This document shows positions 9,501 through 17,650 of a stretch of 64,000 nt of DNA, piece after piece. Source of the stretch: an uncultured Clostridia bacterium (lineage in GTDB: Bacteria; Bacillota; Clostridia; Christensenellales; UBA3700). A program made the position numbers and the translations under genes. Numbering within the stretch: position 1 is the first letter of the stretch; each line of letters opens with the position of its first letter. Location: NCBI GenBank assembly GCA_947246685.1, contig CAMXSN010000002.1, positions 147,485 to 211,484 on the forward strand, written 5' to 3'. Below the pieces are notes generated by a model. It searched no databases. It worked only from the letters and a program-made list of their open reading frames with translations, and was not told the DNA's origin.

Positions 9501-9877
9501 TCAACGAGCCTGCTCCTGTATTGCCGGGATATGCTGTGGCAAATGAACTCGCAAGCGGAGCAACGGACACAATCGTCGGCAAGGTAACGCGTACCAATCA
9601 GTTGGGCAACGGCATTAACGCGACAGTCAAAGTCGAAGTCAACGACGGCAGCGGTACATATACCGCGTTGGAAAACGGCGTGGATTTCGAGATCTACGTA
9701 GGCGACGAAAAAGTTGACGCGCTCTTCATCGGCAGCTTCCTCATTAAGCCTTTTGAGTATAAAATCAAAATTCTCAAATCGGGCACCAGTTCCGTAAGAG
9801 TAACGTTGCTCGCTACGGATTACGGCAACGCCGAAATCGCCCCCGCTTCCGAGGATATCGAAGTAACGGTGGCATAA
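6503..9877 (+). CDS. Large surface lipoprotein with two InlB-type (Listeria-Bacteroides) repeats
   Basis: 1124 residues. A type II signal peptide (KK, hydrophobic 5-22, lipobox LAGC with Cys26) predicts a lipid-anchored extracellular protein. Two InlB B-repeats follow at ~29-90 and ~95-155, each running from TFD-DGG through GW to TLKAKW. The remaining ~960 residues are beta-rich with no recognised enzyme. A small Cys/His cluster lies near residues 455-472 (YHKC, then C-x2-C). The C-terminal third alternates strand-rich modules, likely adhesion or cell-surface architecture. An ideal AAGGAGGT ribosome site sits 7 bases before the ATG, suggesting high expression. Tandem hairpins follow the stop. 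Role in binding glycans or host surfaces is inference. Confidence 0.8.
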   Translation: MNKKLIAMLVVAVLCVSVCSLALAGCDKDFTVTFDSDGGSAVQACQGEVKTEPIPTKDGMTFVGWFLEGKEERIAFPFTPDKDVTLKAKWEDAQGDTVTFDTDGGTAVASVNGVVQTSPVTTKQGYTFEGWYISGTNNKVSFPFTPQGNVTLKAKWSGLTPSSVVNLISAALTSATTFDQSKSYAGDISVGVAGLAINARVFADPDDASKTKLRLEIVNAGKTVATVYADDENLYVVTDTAKKRFKDVQLPVLLEKANVNLGSVAGTATMAINMVMAMMFPEDRAVVQNGNEYQLSGNFEFIGNLLALLQIVGVNINVPDEILDIIGKGEFTMTVQFDNKDFGKLNLAINGVDGLDVSLNALKVVNTEDSAIAVPSKTDVAFDETYLLNFTLEGKIEMIQKNTDYTKSVLTEYEYEIRVDYNIAEGLRNALRNVNGKLTFEADRLFDTKDSKIFIDIYHKCVPNEGEDICEFCKTREAGSKGSILSVAYSPEDFGSNNLNVALKLKSILPKGILGAGGLIDLGTMGNTLLNTMGDYISINLSPAAFVVNAGLSGDSGDDGNTEEETGEIKFNVINAIFKGLEFVSGITLNDGLQIDMKKLLDFADVFGDQLGTNIGNILTMFFPSVDILNLTAETALYGDTTTAGMNMYHKFMMVDENDGELKNFVNNRGSSWAAVASFDWLTDADGNVKFENNTADYYDDNGHLRTMSAGEFESLFSSPVTTLKYSYTTYDGAKGEFTANIIGVDIDYSIVDRPQTIKIVTGLIDANVLSGLLGVVSSLVPGGIVIPGGVIYMDVTIASVKEVVFGRDPELANGYEEDKTYYYNDMLNPVFKAKLTYGTGETKTVDLYPQDGEKYFTSLYDYKGNPTPEKAKINWFGTFDLVYNAFGEKYVKTVTMADQLVEKVTEVTLDIDQTYLVVCNPKVSYKDAAGADKSISLSAKENDMDIITVIDGMSSELAFKSGFLGQTFTGINVKFSKAGEYMLEVDYGKNYVAKYKIKVNEPAPVLPGYAVANELASGATDTIVGKVTRTNQLGNGINATVKVEVNDGSGTYTALENGVDFEIYVGDEKVDALFIGSFLIKPFEYKIKILKSGTSSVRVTLLATDYGNAEIAPASEDIEVTVA

Positions 9878-9894
9878 ATCAACGCATAAGGCTA

Positions 9895-9924
9895 CGACTG
9901 CGCGATCTTTTGATCGCAAAGTCG
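9895..9924 (+). terminator. Hairpin after the lipoprotein gene
   Basis: GCGATC-TTTT-GATCGC (9902-9917) is enclosed by CGACT/AGTCG (9895-9899, 9920-9924) with a small internal loop. There is no T tract, so it may protect the 3' end rather than terminate. Confidence 0.4.
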
Positions 9925-9970
9925 TTGCCAAGCGGTCGCTGGCAATACGCGATTAATATTGATAAAGACC

Positions 9971-9993
9971 ACGCCCCCTAAATCAGGGGGCGT
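9971..9993 (+). terminator. Terminator-like hairpin
   Basis: A 9-bp GC-rich stem ACGCCCCCT / AGGGGGCGT (9971-9979, 9985-9993) with a 5-base loop follows the lipoprotein gene by about 95 bases. The T tract is weak. Confidence 0.55.
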
Positions 9994-10103
9994 AGTTGAT
10001 TAATTTGGTAAAATAAAGTATAAAGCGCAACGTTAATAAAAAGCGTTTGCATTTATAATTAATATCAATATATTATTAAAATAATTTAGCTCATTTTAAT
10101 TAT

Positions 10104-10153
10104 AAAAAAGTGAACAGTACGATTTAATCTGCATAAAAAACCGTGCTGTTCAC
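10104..10153 (-). terminator. Terminator of the tRNA-Ser gene
   Basis: On the minus strand GTGAACAG pairs with CTGTTCAC (10146-10153 with 10110-10117) plus further pairs inside, and is followed by six T (10104-10109). It starts a few bases after the tRNA's CCA. Confidence 0.75.
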
Positions 10154-10156
10154 AGT

Positions 10157-10247
10157 TGGCGGAAGCGGAGGGATTCGAACCCTCGAGCCGGTTGCCCGGC
10201 TACTTGATTTCGAGTCAAGCCCGTTATGACCACTTCGATACGCTTCC
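10157..10247 (-). tRNA. tRNA-Ser, anticodon CGA
   Basis: A complete class II tRNA. The acceptor stem is GGAAGCG/CGCTTCC with discriminator G and an encoded CCA (10157-10159). The anticodon arm is CTTGA-CTCGAAA-TCAAG, giving anticodon CGA, which reads UCG serine codons. The long variable arm AGCCGG-GCAA-CCGGCT and the TTCGAAT loop in the T arm are typical of tRNA-Ser. A T-tract terminator lies just downstream. It stands alone, not in a tRNA cluster. Confidence 0.95.
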
Positions 10248-10385
10248 GTACGCTAATGAGTATAGCATATACTTTTGCATTATGACAAACGTTCTTCGAT
10301 ATATTTGTTGACAAATTCTCATTTTCTTAAAAATTTTGACGGCATAGCGGATGGCGATATTTTGAGGTCAATGGGAGCAAACGTA

Positions 10386-10414
10386 TTGATTTATTCGTCG
10401 GTTTGTAATATAAT
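10386..10414 (+). promoter_or_regulatory. Promoter placing the tilS transcription start at its ATG
   Basis: TTGATT (10386-10391), exactly 17 bases, TATAAT (10409-10414). The ATG begins 7 bases after the -10 element, where transcription should start, and there is no ribosome site. A leaderless tilS message is predicted. Confidence 0.7.
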
Positions 10415-10420
10415 TGAATT

Positions 10421-11710
10421 ATGTTGGACGAAGTAACCAAAGATTATATAAGCAAGTTTGAGAAGCTGGCGCTGGCAGTCAGCGGCGGCAGAGATTCTAT
10501 GGCGCTGCTCAATTGGTTTAGCAACAACGTTGACAAATGTAGATTTTTTGTAGTTACCGTACACCATAATTTAAGGGGCGACGAGGGACGTCGCGACAGA
10601 GATTTCGTACGCGAGTATTGCGTACAAAACGGAATCGATTGTCAAATTTTTGAAGAGGATATTCCCGCATTTTGCGCCGCGCACGGCTACACCGTCGAGC
10701 AGGGAGCAAGAATAAGGCGCAGAGAGATATTCAAAGATATAACGGCGAAAGGGAATCCACAGAGAGTTGTCACAGCGCATCATCTTTCCGACCAAGTGGA
10801 AAGCGTGCTGATGCACATTTTTAGAGGCAGCGGTATAGCAGGGCTCAAAGGTATGTCGATAGACGACGGCATTTTGCTTAGACCGATGCTCGACGTTTCC
10901 CGAGAACAAATCGACGCGTACGTCTTATCTCAAAGCGTGCCTTACGTTGACGACAGCTCCAACGATTGCGTGGATTACACGCGCAACAAATTGAGAAAAG
11001 AAATCATACCGCTTATCAAGCAGGTATACTCGGGCTTAGAGAACAATATTGCCGGTCTTGCTAAGAGAGCAACCGAGACGTATGGTTTTATAGACAGATT
11101 TTGCAGAGATTATCGGGTAGAAAACGACGGGGTTTATATTCCCGTTGCCGTGCTGACCGGCGAGCGCGCGATAGCCGCCCAAAGCGTCGTCAATGCAGTC
11201 GAAAGCATTACCACGCGGGTGGATTTGACTGCAAAACATATTGACTCGATAATTTCTCTTGCTACAAAGGCAAACGGGGCGAGCGTAAGCCTGCCGTTTT
11301 CTCTTAAAGCTCACAGAGACTGCGACTGCGTTGTGTTGGCACTGGATAGCGCCGCGCAGTACAGCGCAATTATCGACGGTTACGGCGAATATGACCTGGG
11401 AGAAAAAATACTGATAATTTCGCAGAAGCAAACGGGAAAATTGCGTTGCGATTTGGACAAGCTTATAGGGTGCGTCATTCGCAACAGAAAAACGGGCGAC
11501 ACGTTTAAGCGCTATAAAGGCGGGAGCAAAAGTCTCGGCGATTATCTTACAGATATCAAGGCGCCTAAGCGAAAACGCGACGCGTTGATAGTTGCGGCGA
11601 AGGAAAGCAAAGTATTGTTGCTTCCCGAATACGAGATAAGCGATTGGATAAAAGTCGATGAAAATACCGAGCGAATCGCTTATATAAGTGTAAAAGATAA
11701 GGCTGATTAA
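10421..11710 (+). CDS. tilS: tRNA(Ile)-lysidine synthase
   Basis: 429 residues. The N-terminal PP-loop ATP pyrophosphatase domain carries SGGRDS at 21-26 and a following HNLRGDEGRRDRDF stretch. The C-terminal region (from about 345, with FKRYKGGSKSLGDYL) is the TilS tRNA-binding domain. The enzyme converts C34 of the minor tRNA-Ile to lysidine in the cytoplasm, so that it reads AUA; it is normally essential. hpt follows after 9 bases, an arrangement common in Firmicutes. The promoter geometry predicts no leader, which is unusual for an operon's first gene. Confidence 0.95.
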   Translation: MLDEVTKDYISKFEKLALAVSGGRDSMALLNWFSNNVDKCRFFVVTVHHNLRGDEGRRDRDFVREYCVQNGIDCQIFEEDIPAFCAAHGYTVEQGARIRRREIFKDITAKGNPQRVVTAHHLSDQVESVLMHIFRGSGIAGLKGMSIDDGILLRPMLDVSREQIDAYVLSQSVPYVDDSSNDCVDYTRNKLRKEIIPLIKQVYSGLENNIAGLAKRATETYGFIDRFCRDYRVENDGVYIPVAVLTGERAIAAQSVVNAVESITTRVDLTAKHIDSIISLATKANGASVSLPFSLKAHRDCDCVVLALDSAAQYSAIIDGYGEYDLGEKILIISQKQTGKLRCDLDKLIGCVIRNRKTGDTFKRYKGGSKSLGDYLTDIKAPKRKRDALIVAAKESKVLLLPEYEISDWIKVDENTERIAYISVKDKAD

Positions 11711-11719
11711 GGTATCGTT

Positions 11720-12253
11720 ATGACGGCAGATAGATTTCAACAACTTATAAGCGCAGAGAAAATCGATAGACGGGTAAGCGAACTTGCCCGTTTGATAGAA
11801 AACGATTATGACGGCAAAAATCCTATCGTGGTGTGTATACTCAAAGGCTCAATGGTGTTTTGTTCGGATTTGATCAGGAAGACGGAACTCCAATTAAGAT
11901 TGGATACGATGTCGGTATCGAGTTACGGCAAAGACACAGTAACGTCGGGAAATATAAAAATAATCAAAGATCTTGACGAGAGCATAGCAGGAGAAGATAT
12001 TATCATTGTCGAGGATATCGTCGACAGCGGAATTACGTTGAAATCTCTTACAAAACTCCTTGCCGAACGCGGAGCGAAGAGCGTGAGAGTATGCGCGTTT
12101 TTGGACAAGCCTTCGGGAAGGCGGACAGAATTTGTTCCCGACTACGTGGGATTTGAGATTTCCGACGTATTCGTCGTGGGATACGGTATGGATTATGCGG
12201 AAAAGTATAGAAATCTGCCTTACGTCGCGGCATTAAGAAAGGTTGAAGAATGA
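11720..12253 (+). CDS. hpt: Hypoxanthine phosphoribosyltransferase
   Basis: 177 residues, the family's normal length. The PRPP-binding loop IIIVEDIVDSGITL is at 95-108, with the N-terminal flexible loop SSYGKDT near 67-73 and the C-terminal PDYVGFEI. It salvages hypoxanthine (and guanine) to IMP/GMP using PRPP in the cytoplasm. It follows tilS after 9 bases and overlaps the next gene by ATGA, so it is translationally linked to the CCA-adding enzyme. Confidence 0.95.
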   Translation: MTADRFQQLISAEKIDRRVSELARLIENDYDGKNPIVVCILKGSMVFCSDLIRKTELQLRLDTMSVSSYGKDTVTSGNIKIIKDLDESIAGEDIIIVEDIVDSGITLKSLTKLLAERGAKSVRVCAFLDKPSGRRTEFVPDYVGFEISDVFVVGYGMDYAEKYRNLPYVAALRKVEE

Positions 12254-13599
12254 AGTTGTTTACCTATGCTCAAAAAGAGGACCTAGAAAAATTAAGCGGA
12301 TGTTTTCCTTGCTCGAAGCCGCTGTATGCCGTCGGAGGTTGCGTAAGGGACGCATTGAGAGGAAGTCCTTTTTACGATATAGATCTTGCGGGAACACTTA
12401 CGCCCGAGGAGCTGAAAGTAGCGCTGAAAGACAGCGGATATTCGGTGTTTGACGCGTCGCCTCGGTTGGGCACAATGATTATAAAAGGAAAGTACTCGTA
12501 TGAATATACGACGTTCAGGACGGACAGTTATCCTGCGGGCAGCGGAGAGCATACTCCGATCCAAGTGCAATTTACCGACGATTTGTATCTTGACGCATGC
12601 AGAAGAGATTTTAAGTGCAACGCGATATATTACGATATATCCAAAGATTTGATAATAGACCCGCTTAACGGCGCCGAGGATATAAAAAACGGTATTCTGT
12701 CCACGACCGTATCTCCCGAAACTGTGCTTTCGCAGGACGGATTGCGCATAATGCGTCTGATAAGATTTGTTTCTGCGCTGGGGTACGGCGTGGAGTCGAA
12801 TACTTTGCTCTGCGCAAAGAAATTATCCTATTTGCTCAAGGATATTTCCGCCGAGCGCATACGCGATGAGTTGGACAGAATACTTTGCGGAAAGTATTGT
12901 TATAAGGCGTTAAACCTAATGAAAGAAATCGGCGCGATTGAGACTCTCTTGCCTGAGCTTGCAGAAAACGACGGATCGCCGCAAAACCCCAAGTATCACA
13001 AATACGACGTATTGGAGCATATCTTCAAAGTCGTTGAAAACTGCCCTGAAGAAGTTAGGTTGGCGGGACTATTTCACGACGTTGCTAAAGCTCGGTGTCT
13101 CAAAGAGGACGGCAACACTTATCGGCATGCGGAAGTCGGAGCTAGAATGGCTGAAAAGATAATGCTTCGACTCAAATACCCCAATAGGCAAATCGCGCAG
13201 GTAAGACGGCTTGTAGAGGCGCATATGTTTGATATCAACGGCAATTCGAGGGAATCGACTTATAGGAGATTTATTGCCAGAAACAACGATATACTGCCGC
13301 AGTTGCTCTCGCTGTTTGATGCAGACAGTATAGGCACGGGATATCACGGGCAATCGGAGACAGCGCGTAAAGTCAGGCAAATCTATGCGGAAATGAAAAA
13401 TCTATCGGTGCCTATGAGCGTAGCGGAGCTCGCCGTTGACGGTAAGGATATGCAGGATATCGGATATAGAGGAAAGGCTGTGGGAGAAATCCTGAACGAA
13501 CTGCTTGATTTGACTTTGACGCAGAACGTTGTTAACGATAGAAATACTTTGATGAAAATTGCTCAACGCAGATTGCAATCAAAAGACAGGGAAATATAG
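12250..13599 (+). CDS. cca: CCA tRNA nucleotidyltransferase / poly(A) polymerase family with HD domain
   Basis: 449 residues. The class II nucleotidyltransferase head has GGCVRD (29-34) and the catalytic DID pair (43-45). RRDFKCNAI (118-125) and the RNA-binding region follow, then an HD phosphohydrolase domain (H276-D277 in LFHDVAK). The enzyme adds or repairs the CCA end of tRNAs. The nearby tRNA-Ser encodes its own CCA, so repair could be a main role, although other tRNAs are not visible. The start codon overlaps the hpt stop (ATGA). A poly(A) polymerase activity cannot be excluded from sequence alone. Confidence 0.88.
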   Translation: MKLFTYAQKEDLEKLSGCFPCSKPLYAVGGCVRDALRGSPFYDIDLAGTLTPEELKVALKDSGYSVFDASPRLGTMIIKGKYSYEYTTFRTDSYPAGSGEHTPIQVQFTDDLYLDACRRDFKCNAIYYDISKDLIIDPLNGAEDIKNGILSTTVSPETVLSQDGLRIMRLIRFVSALGYGVESNTLLCAKKLSYLLKDISAERIRDELDRILCGKYCYKALNLMKEIGAIETLLPELAENDGSPQNPKYHKYDVLEHIFKVVENCPEEVRLAGLFHDVAKARCLKEDGNTYRHAEVGARMAEKIMLRLKYPNRQIAQVRRLVEAHMFDINGNSRESTYRRFIARNNDILPQLLSLFDADSIGTGYHGQSETARKVRQIYAEMKNLSVPMSVAELAVDGKDMQDIGYRGKAVGEILNELLDLTLTQNVVNDRNTLMKIAQRRLQSKDREI

Positions 13600-13602
13600 C
13601 GT

Positions 13603-14997
13603 ATGGAAAAGATTTTATTGATAATAGCGATAATTTTGCTCGCCGTGTGCGCCGCAATGGCAGCGGTAAATATGGCTTTGATTATTAAGAAAAAGAGAAA
13701 AGACAATCAGTCGGACAGCCAAGACGTGATAGCGGAAATCGACGCTCTCAATAATAACCTCAACGATATAAAGAATATGATAAACGAGCATACTTCGGGA
13801 GAGCGGAGAATTCTTTCGGAGTCTTTCGGGGCGTCGAATAGGTCGTTTACTGATTTGCTGAAAGAGTATCTCAACAGTTTCAAAGACACCGTCGACAGTA
13901 ATCTCAAAGCCAGCAAAGAGCAACTGTCGGAGATAAGAGAAGAGATGCGCGGCGCGACCAAACAGATGAGAGGCGACACAGTCGTCGCGCTCGACAAGAT
14001 GAAAGAGGAAATCAACAATTCGCTCAAAGATATGCGCTCCGACAACAGAGTGCATCTCGACGACGTCAAGCAAAACAACGAAAAGCAGCTCAAGCTTATG
14101 CGCGAGACCGTTGACGAGAAATTGTCTAATACGCTCAACGATCGCATTAAACACGCTTTTGAAATCGTCAACGACAGTCTCGGAAAAGTTCAGCAGGGCT
14201 TCGGAGAAATGAAAGATTTGTCCACCAAGGTGACCAATCTCAACAAAATGTTTGCCAACGTCAAGACGCGCGGCGGTTGGGGAGAAGTAGCATTGGAGAG
14301 CTTGCTCGATCAAATACTTTCGCCCGAGCAATACGCGACTCAATTCAGGCTGTCTAAGACGTCGCAGGAGGCAGTTGACTTTGTAATTGTAATGCCGGGA
14401 CAGGGAGAAGATACGCTGTATTTGCCCATTGATTCCAAATTTCCTCTCGACAGATACGCGGCGCTGATCGAGGCAAGCGAGCAGGGCGATCAGGAGACGA
14501 CGGAGAGGACGAGAAAGGCGCTTGTAGATGAAGTAAAGAGAGAAGCTAGGAGCATACAGTCCAAATACATAAAAGTACCCAAGACCACCAATTTTGCAAT
14601 CATGTATCTTCCTACGGAAGGATTATACGCCGAGATCGCAAAGGACAGCGCGCTGATGAATCAGCTTCAAACCGAATTCAGGGTGACCGTGTGCGGTCCT
14701 ACGACGATAACCGCATTGCTCAACAGTTTACAGACGGGATTCACGACTTTGAGAATTCAGAAAAGAAGCGGAGAGATTTTGAAGGAATTGCAGCAATTCC
14801 AGAAAGATTTCAAAAAATATACCGATCTAATCGGCAAAGTCAAAAAGAATGCTGAGACGGTAGTCACGCAGATAGGTCAGGTAGAACAGCGCAACGATAT
14901 CATAAACAGGAGGTTGGCAAAAGTCGGTGGCGAACTGCCCGACGTTGACGACAACGTCGAGTTGATAGCAAGCGATTTGAGCGAAGCGGAGGATTAA
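13603..14997 (+). CDS. rmuC: RmuC-like DNA recombination protein
   Basis: 464 residues. One N-terminal membrane segment (~3-25) is followed by a long coiled-coil (~40-200, Lys/Glu/Asn-rich) and the RmuC nuclease-like domain (~220-400; GGWGEVALESLLDQIL near 224-239). RmuC proteins are thought to limit DNA inversions by cutting or processing DNA structures; the biochemistry is not settled. The gene starts 3 bases after the cca stop and shares TAATG with the next gene, so it belongs to the tilS operon. Confidence 0.88.
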   Translation: MEKILLIIAIILLAVCAAMAAVNMALIIKKKRKDNQSDSQDVIAEIDALNNNLNDIKNMINEHTSGERRILSESFGASNRSFTDLLKEYLNSFKDTVDSNLKASKEQLSEIREEMRGATKQMRGDTVVALDKMKEEINNSLKDMRSDNRVHLDDVKQNNEKQLKLMRETVDEKLSNTLNDRIKHAFEIVNDSLGKVQQGFGEMKDLSTKVTNLNKMFANVKTRGGWGEVALESLLDQILSPEQYATQFRLSKTSQEAVDFVIVMPGQGEDTLYLPIDSKFPLDRYAALIEASEQGDQETTERTRKALVDEVKREARSIQSKYIKVPKTTNFAIMYLPTEGLYAEIAKDSALMNQLQTEFRVTVCGPTTITALLNSLQTGFTTLRIQKRSGEILKELQQFQKDFKKYTDLIGKVKKNAETVVTQIGQVEQRNDIINRRLAKVGGELPDVDDNVELIASDLSEAED

Positions 14998-15815
14998 TGA
15001 AAATAGATTTGCACATACACAGCTCGCTCAGCGACGGCACCGACAGCCCGCGCGAAATCGTTGATAAGGCTAAAGATGCGGGTATTGGCTGTATCTCCAT
15101 TACCGACCACGATTGCATAAAAGCCGCGGCCGAGGTCAAAGAATATGCTAGCGAACGCGGAATAAAATATATCAACGGAGTGGAACTTTCTACTTTTTCC
15201 GTCAATGAAATTCACGTGCTCGGTTATTGTTTTGACGAAAACGACGGCAGACTTTTGGAGAAATTGGAGTATTTTGAGATCAAGAGAAAAGAGCGCGCTG
15301 TCATGATACTTGACAGGCTGTATGATCTGGGGATTAAGCTCGATCGAGAAAAGCTGCCCGTAGACAGCGTTAGCGTGGGAAGATTGCATATTGCCAAATT
15401 GATGGTCGAACAAGGATACTCGTCGTCCGTTCCCGAGGCTTTTGACAGATACCTGGGAGTTAACGGAAGCGCTTATTATCCGTCAAAAAGAATATCTCCC
15501 ATGCAAGGAGTAGAATTGATAAAGAACGCCAATGGATATCCCGTGTTGGCGCATCCTTTGAGATTGCTGCAGCAAAAAAAGATAAAGCCGCTAATAGAGG
15601 GCTTGAAACCTTACGGATTAGAAGGCATAGAAGTCTATTATCCCGTGCATGATAAAGCGATTAGCGAGGAGCTGTCGGTCATAGCGAGAAGATATCGGCT
15701 TATGGCTACGGGCGGAACCGACTATCACGGCGCCAATAGGAACGTAGAGTTGGGCAGCGTGCAATTCAGGTTGGACGGTTATACGGCGTCCCGACTTGGA
15801 ATAAAGTGTGACTAA
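14997..15815 (+). CDS. PHP-domain phosphoesterase (YciV/TrpH-like)
   Basis: 272 residues, a full-length PHP protein. Metal ligands are visible as HIH (H6, H8), TDHD (D37, H38), a later GVELST, AHP near 180 and GTDYHG near 240. Relatives hydrolyse 3',5'-nucleoside bisphosphates or trim the 5' ends of RNA (RNase AM). The start codon overlaps the rmuC stop (TAATG). Cytoplasmic; the exact substrate is not proven by the sequence. Confidence 0.85.
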   Translation: MKIDLHIHSSLSDGTDSPREIVDKAKDAGIGCISITDHDCIKAAAEVKEYASERGIKYINGVELSTFSVNEIHVLGYCFDENDGRLLEKLEYFEIKRKERAVMILDRLYDLGIKLDREKLPVDSVSVGRLHIAKLMVEQGYSSSVPEAFDRYLGVNGSAYYPSKRISPMQGVELIKNANGYPVLAHPLRLLQQKKIKPLIEGLKPYGLEGIEVYYPVHDKAISEELSVIARRYRLMATGGTDYHGANRNVELGSVQFRLDGYTASRLGIKCD

Positions 15816-15836
15816 AGGGATATTTCGAGGTAAAAA

Positions 15837-16304
15837 ATGAAACTTAAATTCAAACAAAAAGCAATGTCGATAATGGGGAAATATGAAATTCTCGACGAGA
15901 AAGATCAGGTAGTTTATAAGGTTCAGGGAAAACTGTCGATGCCCAAGAGGTTTGAGATAATGAACGCCGGCGGAGAGTTAATAGGCGAACTCAAATCGAA
16001 ATTCTTTGATTTTTTGCCTACGTTCAGGCTGTTTATCAACGGGCAGGAAATAGGGAGAGTCAAAAAGAAATTCAGAATGCTGGGGCAGGCGTTTGACATA
16101 GACTGCAACAGATGGCAAATCGAAGGCGATATATTCGGTTGGGATTACAATATCGTAGACGCGTTAGGCAATCCCGTCGCCACGCTGAATAAGCAGGTGT
16201 TTAATCTATTCGACGTATATGAGCTATATATAGTCAATCCTCAAGACGCGCTTATGGTGCTGATGGTGGTTTTGGCAATAGATGCAGAGAAAGCCAATCA
16301 GTAG
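15837..16304 (+). CDS. LURP-one-related / Tubby-like C-terminal family protein
   Basis: 155 residues. A regular series of beta strands with G-x-Y-x-I-x-D-E and W-x-I-E-G-D-I-F-G-W-D-Y patterns matches the LURP-one-related (DUF567) fold, a 12-stranded barrel around a helix. Residues ~140-150 form the central hydrophobic helix. Bacterial members have no settled function; lipid or membrane binding has been proposed from the Tubby relation. The gene follows the PHP gene by 21 bases with an AGG-type site and probably ends the tilS operon. Confidence 0.75.
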   Translation: MKLKFKQKAMSIMGKYEILDEKDQVVYKVQGKLSMPKRFEIMNAGGELIGELKSKFFDFLPTFRLFINGQEIGRVKKKFRMLGQAFDIDCNRWQIEGDIFGWDYNIVDALGNPVATLNKQVFNLFDVYELYIVNPQDALMVLMVVLAIDAEKANQ

Positions 16305-16365
16305 CCGAGTTTTACTGCAATATAAAAAAATTACGTGCTCTTTACCGAAAAATCATTTGATGGCG

Positions 16366-16405
16366 TTGACATACGCGCTTAAAATACCGCATAATAATAT
16401 GCGGT
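16366..16405 (+). promoter_or_regulatory. Promoter with overlapping perfect hairpin, upstream of the lipid kinase gene
   Basis: TTGACA (16366-16371), 18 bases, CATAAT (16390-16395). A perfect 8-bp inverted repeat ACCGCATA-ATAA-TATGCGGT (16386-16405) covers the -10 and the start site. It may be an operator or the terminator of the previous operon. Confidence 0.5.
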
Positions 16406-16441
16406 GTGGCATAAGCGCAAATAAACAGTGGAAAAGAATTT

Positions 16442-17356
16442 ATGAAGAACATATTTATCGTTAATCCGATTGCGGGTGTGAAAAATTCTCTTGACGATAT
16501 AAAAAAAGAACTGTCGGGTAGAGAAAACTTTGATTATGAAATTTATATTACCAGATCAAAAGGCGACGCTACGGCGTACGTGTCCAAAAGATGCGAAGAA
16601 AGCGACGAGGACATAGTGTTTTTCGCCTGCGGCGGAGACGGCACGCTGAATGAAGTGGCGAGCGGCTGCGTCGGACATCAGAACGCAATTCTTGCCGCAT
16701 ATCCGTGCGGAAGCGGCAACGATTACGTTAAATATTACGGCGACAAGCAGGCTTTTCTCAATATTGACAATCAAATTAACGGCAGAGAAACCAGAATAGA
16801 TTTGATTCAGGTTGGCGACAGATACGCGGTCAACGCGTGCCACTTCGGTCTTGACAGCGCCGTTGCGAAGACAATGGCGGAAGTCAAACCAAAAAAGATA
16901 ATCGGAGGAAAGAACGCGTACAATACAGGTGTATTCAAAGCTCTGTTTACCGCGATGAAGACCAAATGTCGAGTTTTCGGCGACGGCGAACAGTTGAACG
17001 ACGAGTACATTTTGTTGTGTACGGTGACAAACGGCAAATACGTTGGAGGTTCGTATAAATGCGCTCCTAGATCGCGTAACGACGACGGCTTGATGGAAGT
17101 ATGTTGCGTAAGACCTATATCTATTTTGAAATTTCTTAAATTTCAGAAGATTTATAAGGAAGGCAAGTTGCTCGATAGACAGGATTTGCAGAAATATTTC
17201 AAATACAGACGTTGCAAAAGAGTGGAAATCGTCGGTTATAAAAAGAATTTTGTGATAAGTCTTGACGGAGAAGTGGTTGCGGGAGACAGCTTTGAAGTCA
17301 GCGTAATACAGCAGGCGTTGAGATTTATCGTGCCCAGAGGCGTCAGCGAAGATTAA
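16442..17356 (+). CDS. Diacylglycerol/lipid kinase (DagK/YegS/BmrU family)
   Basis: 304 residues, the usual length. The ATP-binding motif GGDGT is at 64-68 and the GSGND motif at 90-94, followed by the beta-sandwich half and a C-terminal DGE-type motif (SLDGEVV). Such soluble enzymes phosphorylate diacylglycerol or related membrane lipids to phosphatidate, recycling lipid from envelope polymer synthesis. It is monocistronic, with its own promoter and a strong terminator 20 bases downstream. Whether its lipid is diacylglycerol or another alcohol is unknown. Confidence 0.88.
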   Translation: MKNIFIVNPIAGVKNSLDDIKKELSGRENFDYEIYITRSKGDATAYVSKRCEESDEDIVFFACGGDGTLNEVASGCVGHQNAILAAYPCGSGNDYVKYYGDKQAFLNIDNQINGRETRIDLIQVGDRYAVNACHFGLDSAVAKTMAEVKPKKIIGGKNAYNTGVFKALFTAMKTKCRVFGDGEQLNDEYILLCTVTNGKYVGGSYKCAPRSRNDDGLMEVCCVRPISILKFLKFQKIYKEGKLLDRQDLQKYFKYRRCKRVEIVGYKKNFVISLDGEVVAGDSFEVSVIQQALRFIVPRGVSED

Positions 17357-17375
17357 TAATATTCGTGTTGATACG

Positions 17376-17408
17376 ATCCGATTTTGACAACGTCAAAGTC
17401 GGATTTTT
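17376..17408 (+). terminator. Strong intrinsic terminator
   Basis: A 13-bp stem (17376-17388 with 17392-17404, one T-G pair) with loop AAC is followed by a T tract. It ends the lipid kinase transcript. Confidence 0.85.
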
Positions 17409-17572
17409 GTCGTTAAAATCCATAAAAATCATTTATAATATATTGAACGTTTAGAGTGATTATTCAGAATGTAAAAAGCAGCATATAGCAAAAATATGTC
17501 TGCTATTTGCCGATATCTTAATAAATTTTGTAAATTCTACAAAAAAATTGCGAATTTAATATACATTTTTTA

Positions 17573-17638
17573 TTGCCAAAATTGTACGGATTATATATAA
17601 TTTGCTTGTATCTTTAATCGAGACTGCGCAAGACGCAG
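17573..17638 (+). promoter_or_regulatory. Promoter and leader hairpin of the condensation-fold gene
   Basis: TTGCCA (17573-17578), 17 bases, TATAAT (17596-17601). In the leader CTGCG-CAAGA-CGCAG (17624-17638) forms a small hairpin directly before the AAAGGAG ribosome site. Confidence 0.65.
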
Positions 17639-17650
17639 AAAGGAGAAATA

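Noticed and set aside
12243..12452. A 69-codon frame overlapping the start of the CCA-adding enzyme
   Set aside because: Wrong frame within a clear gene, no domain, no ribosome site of its own.
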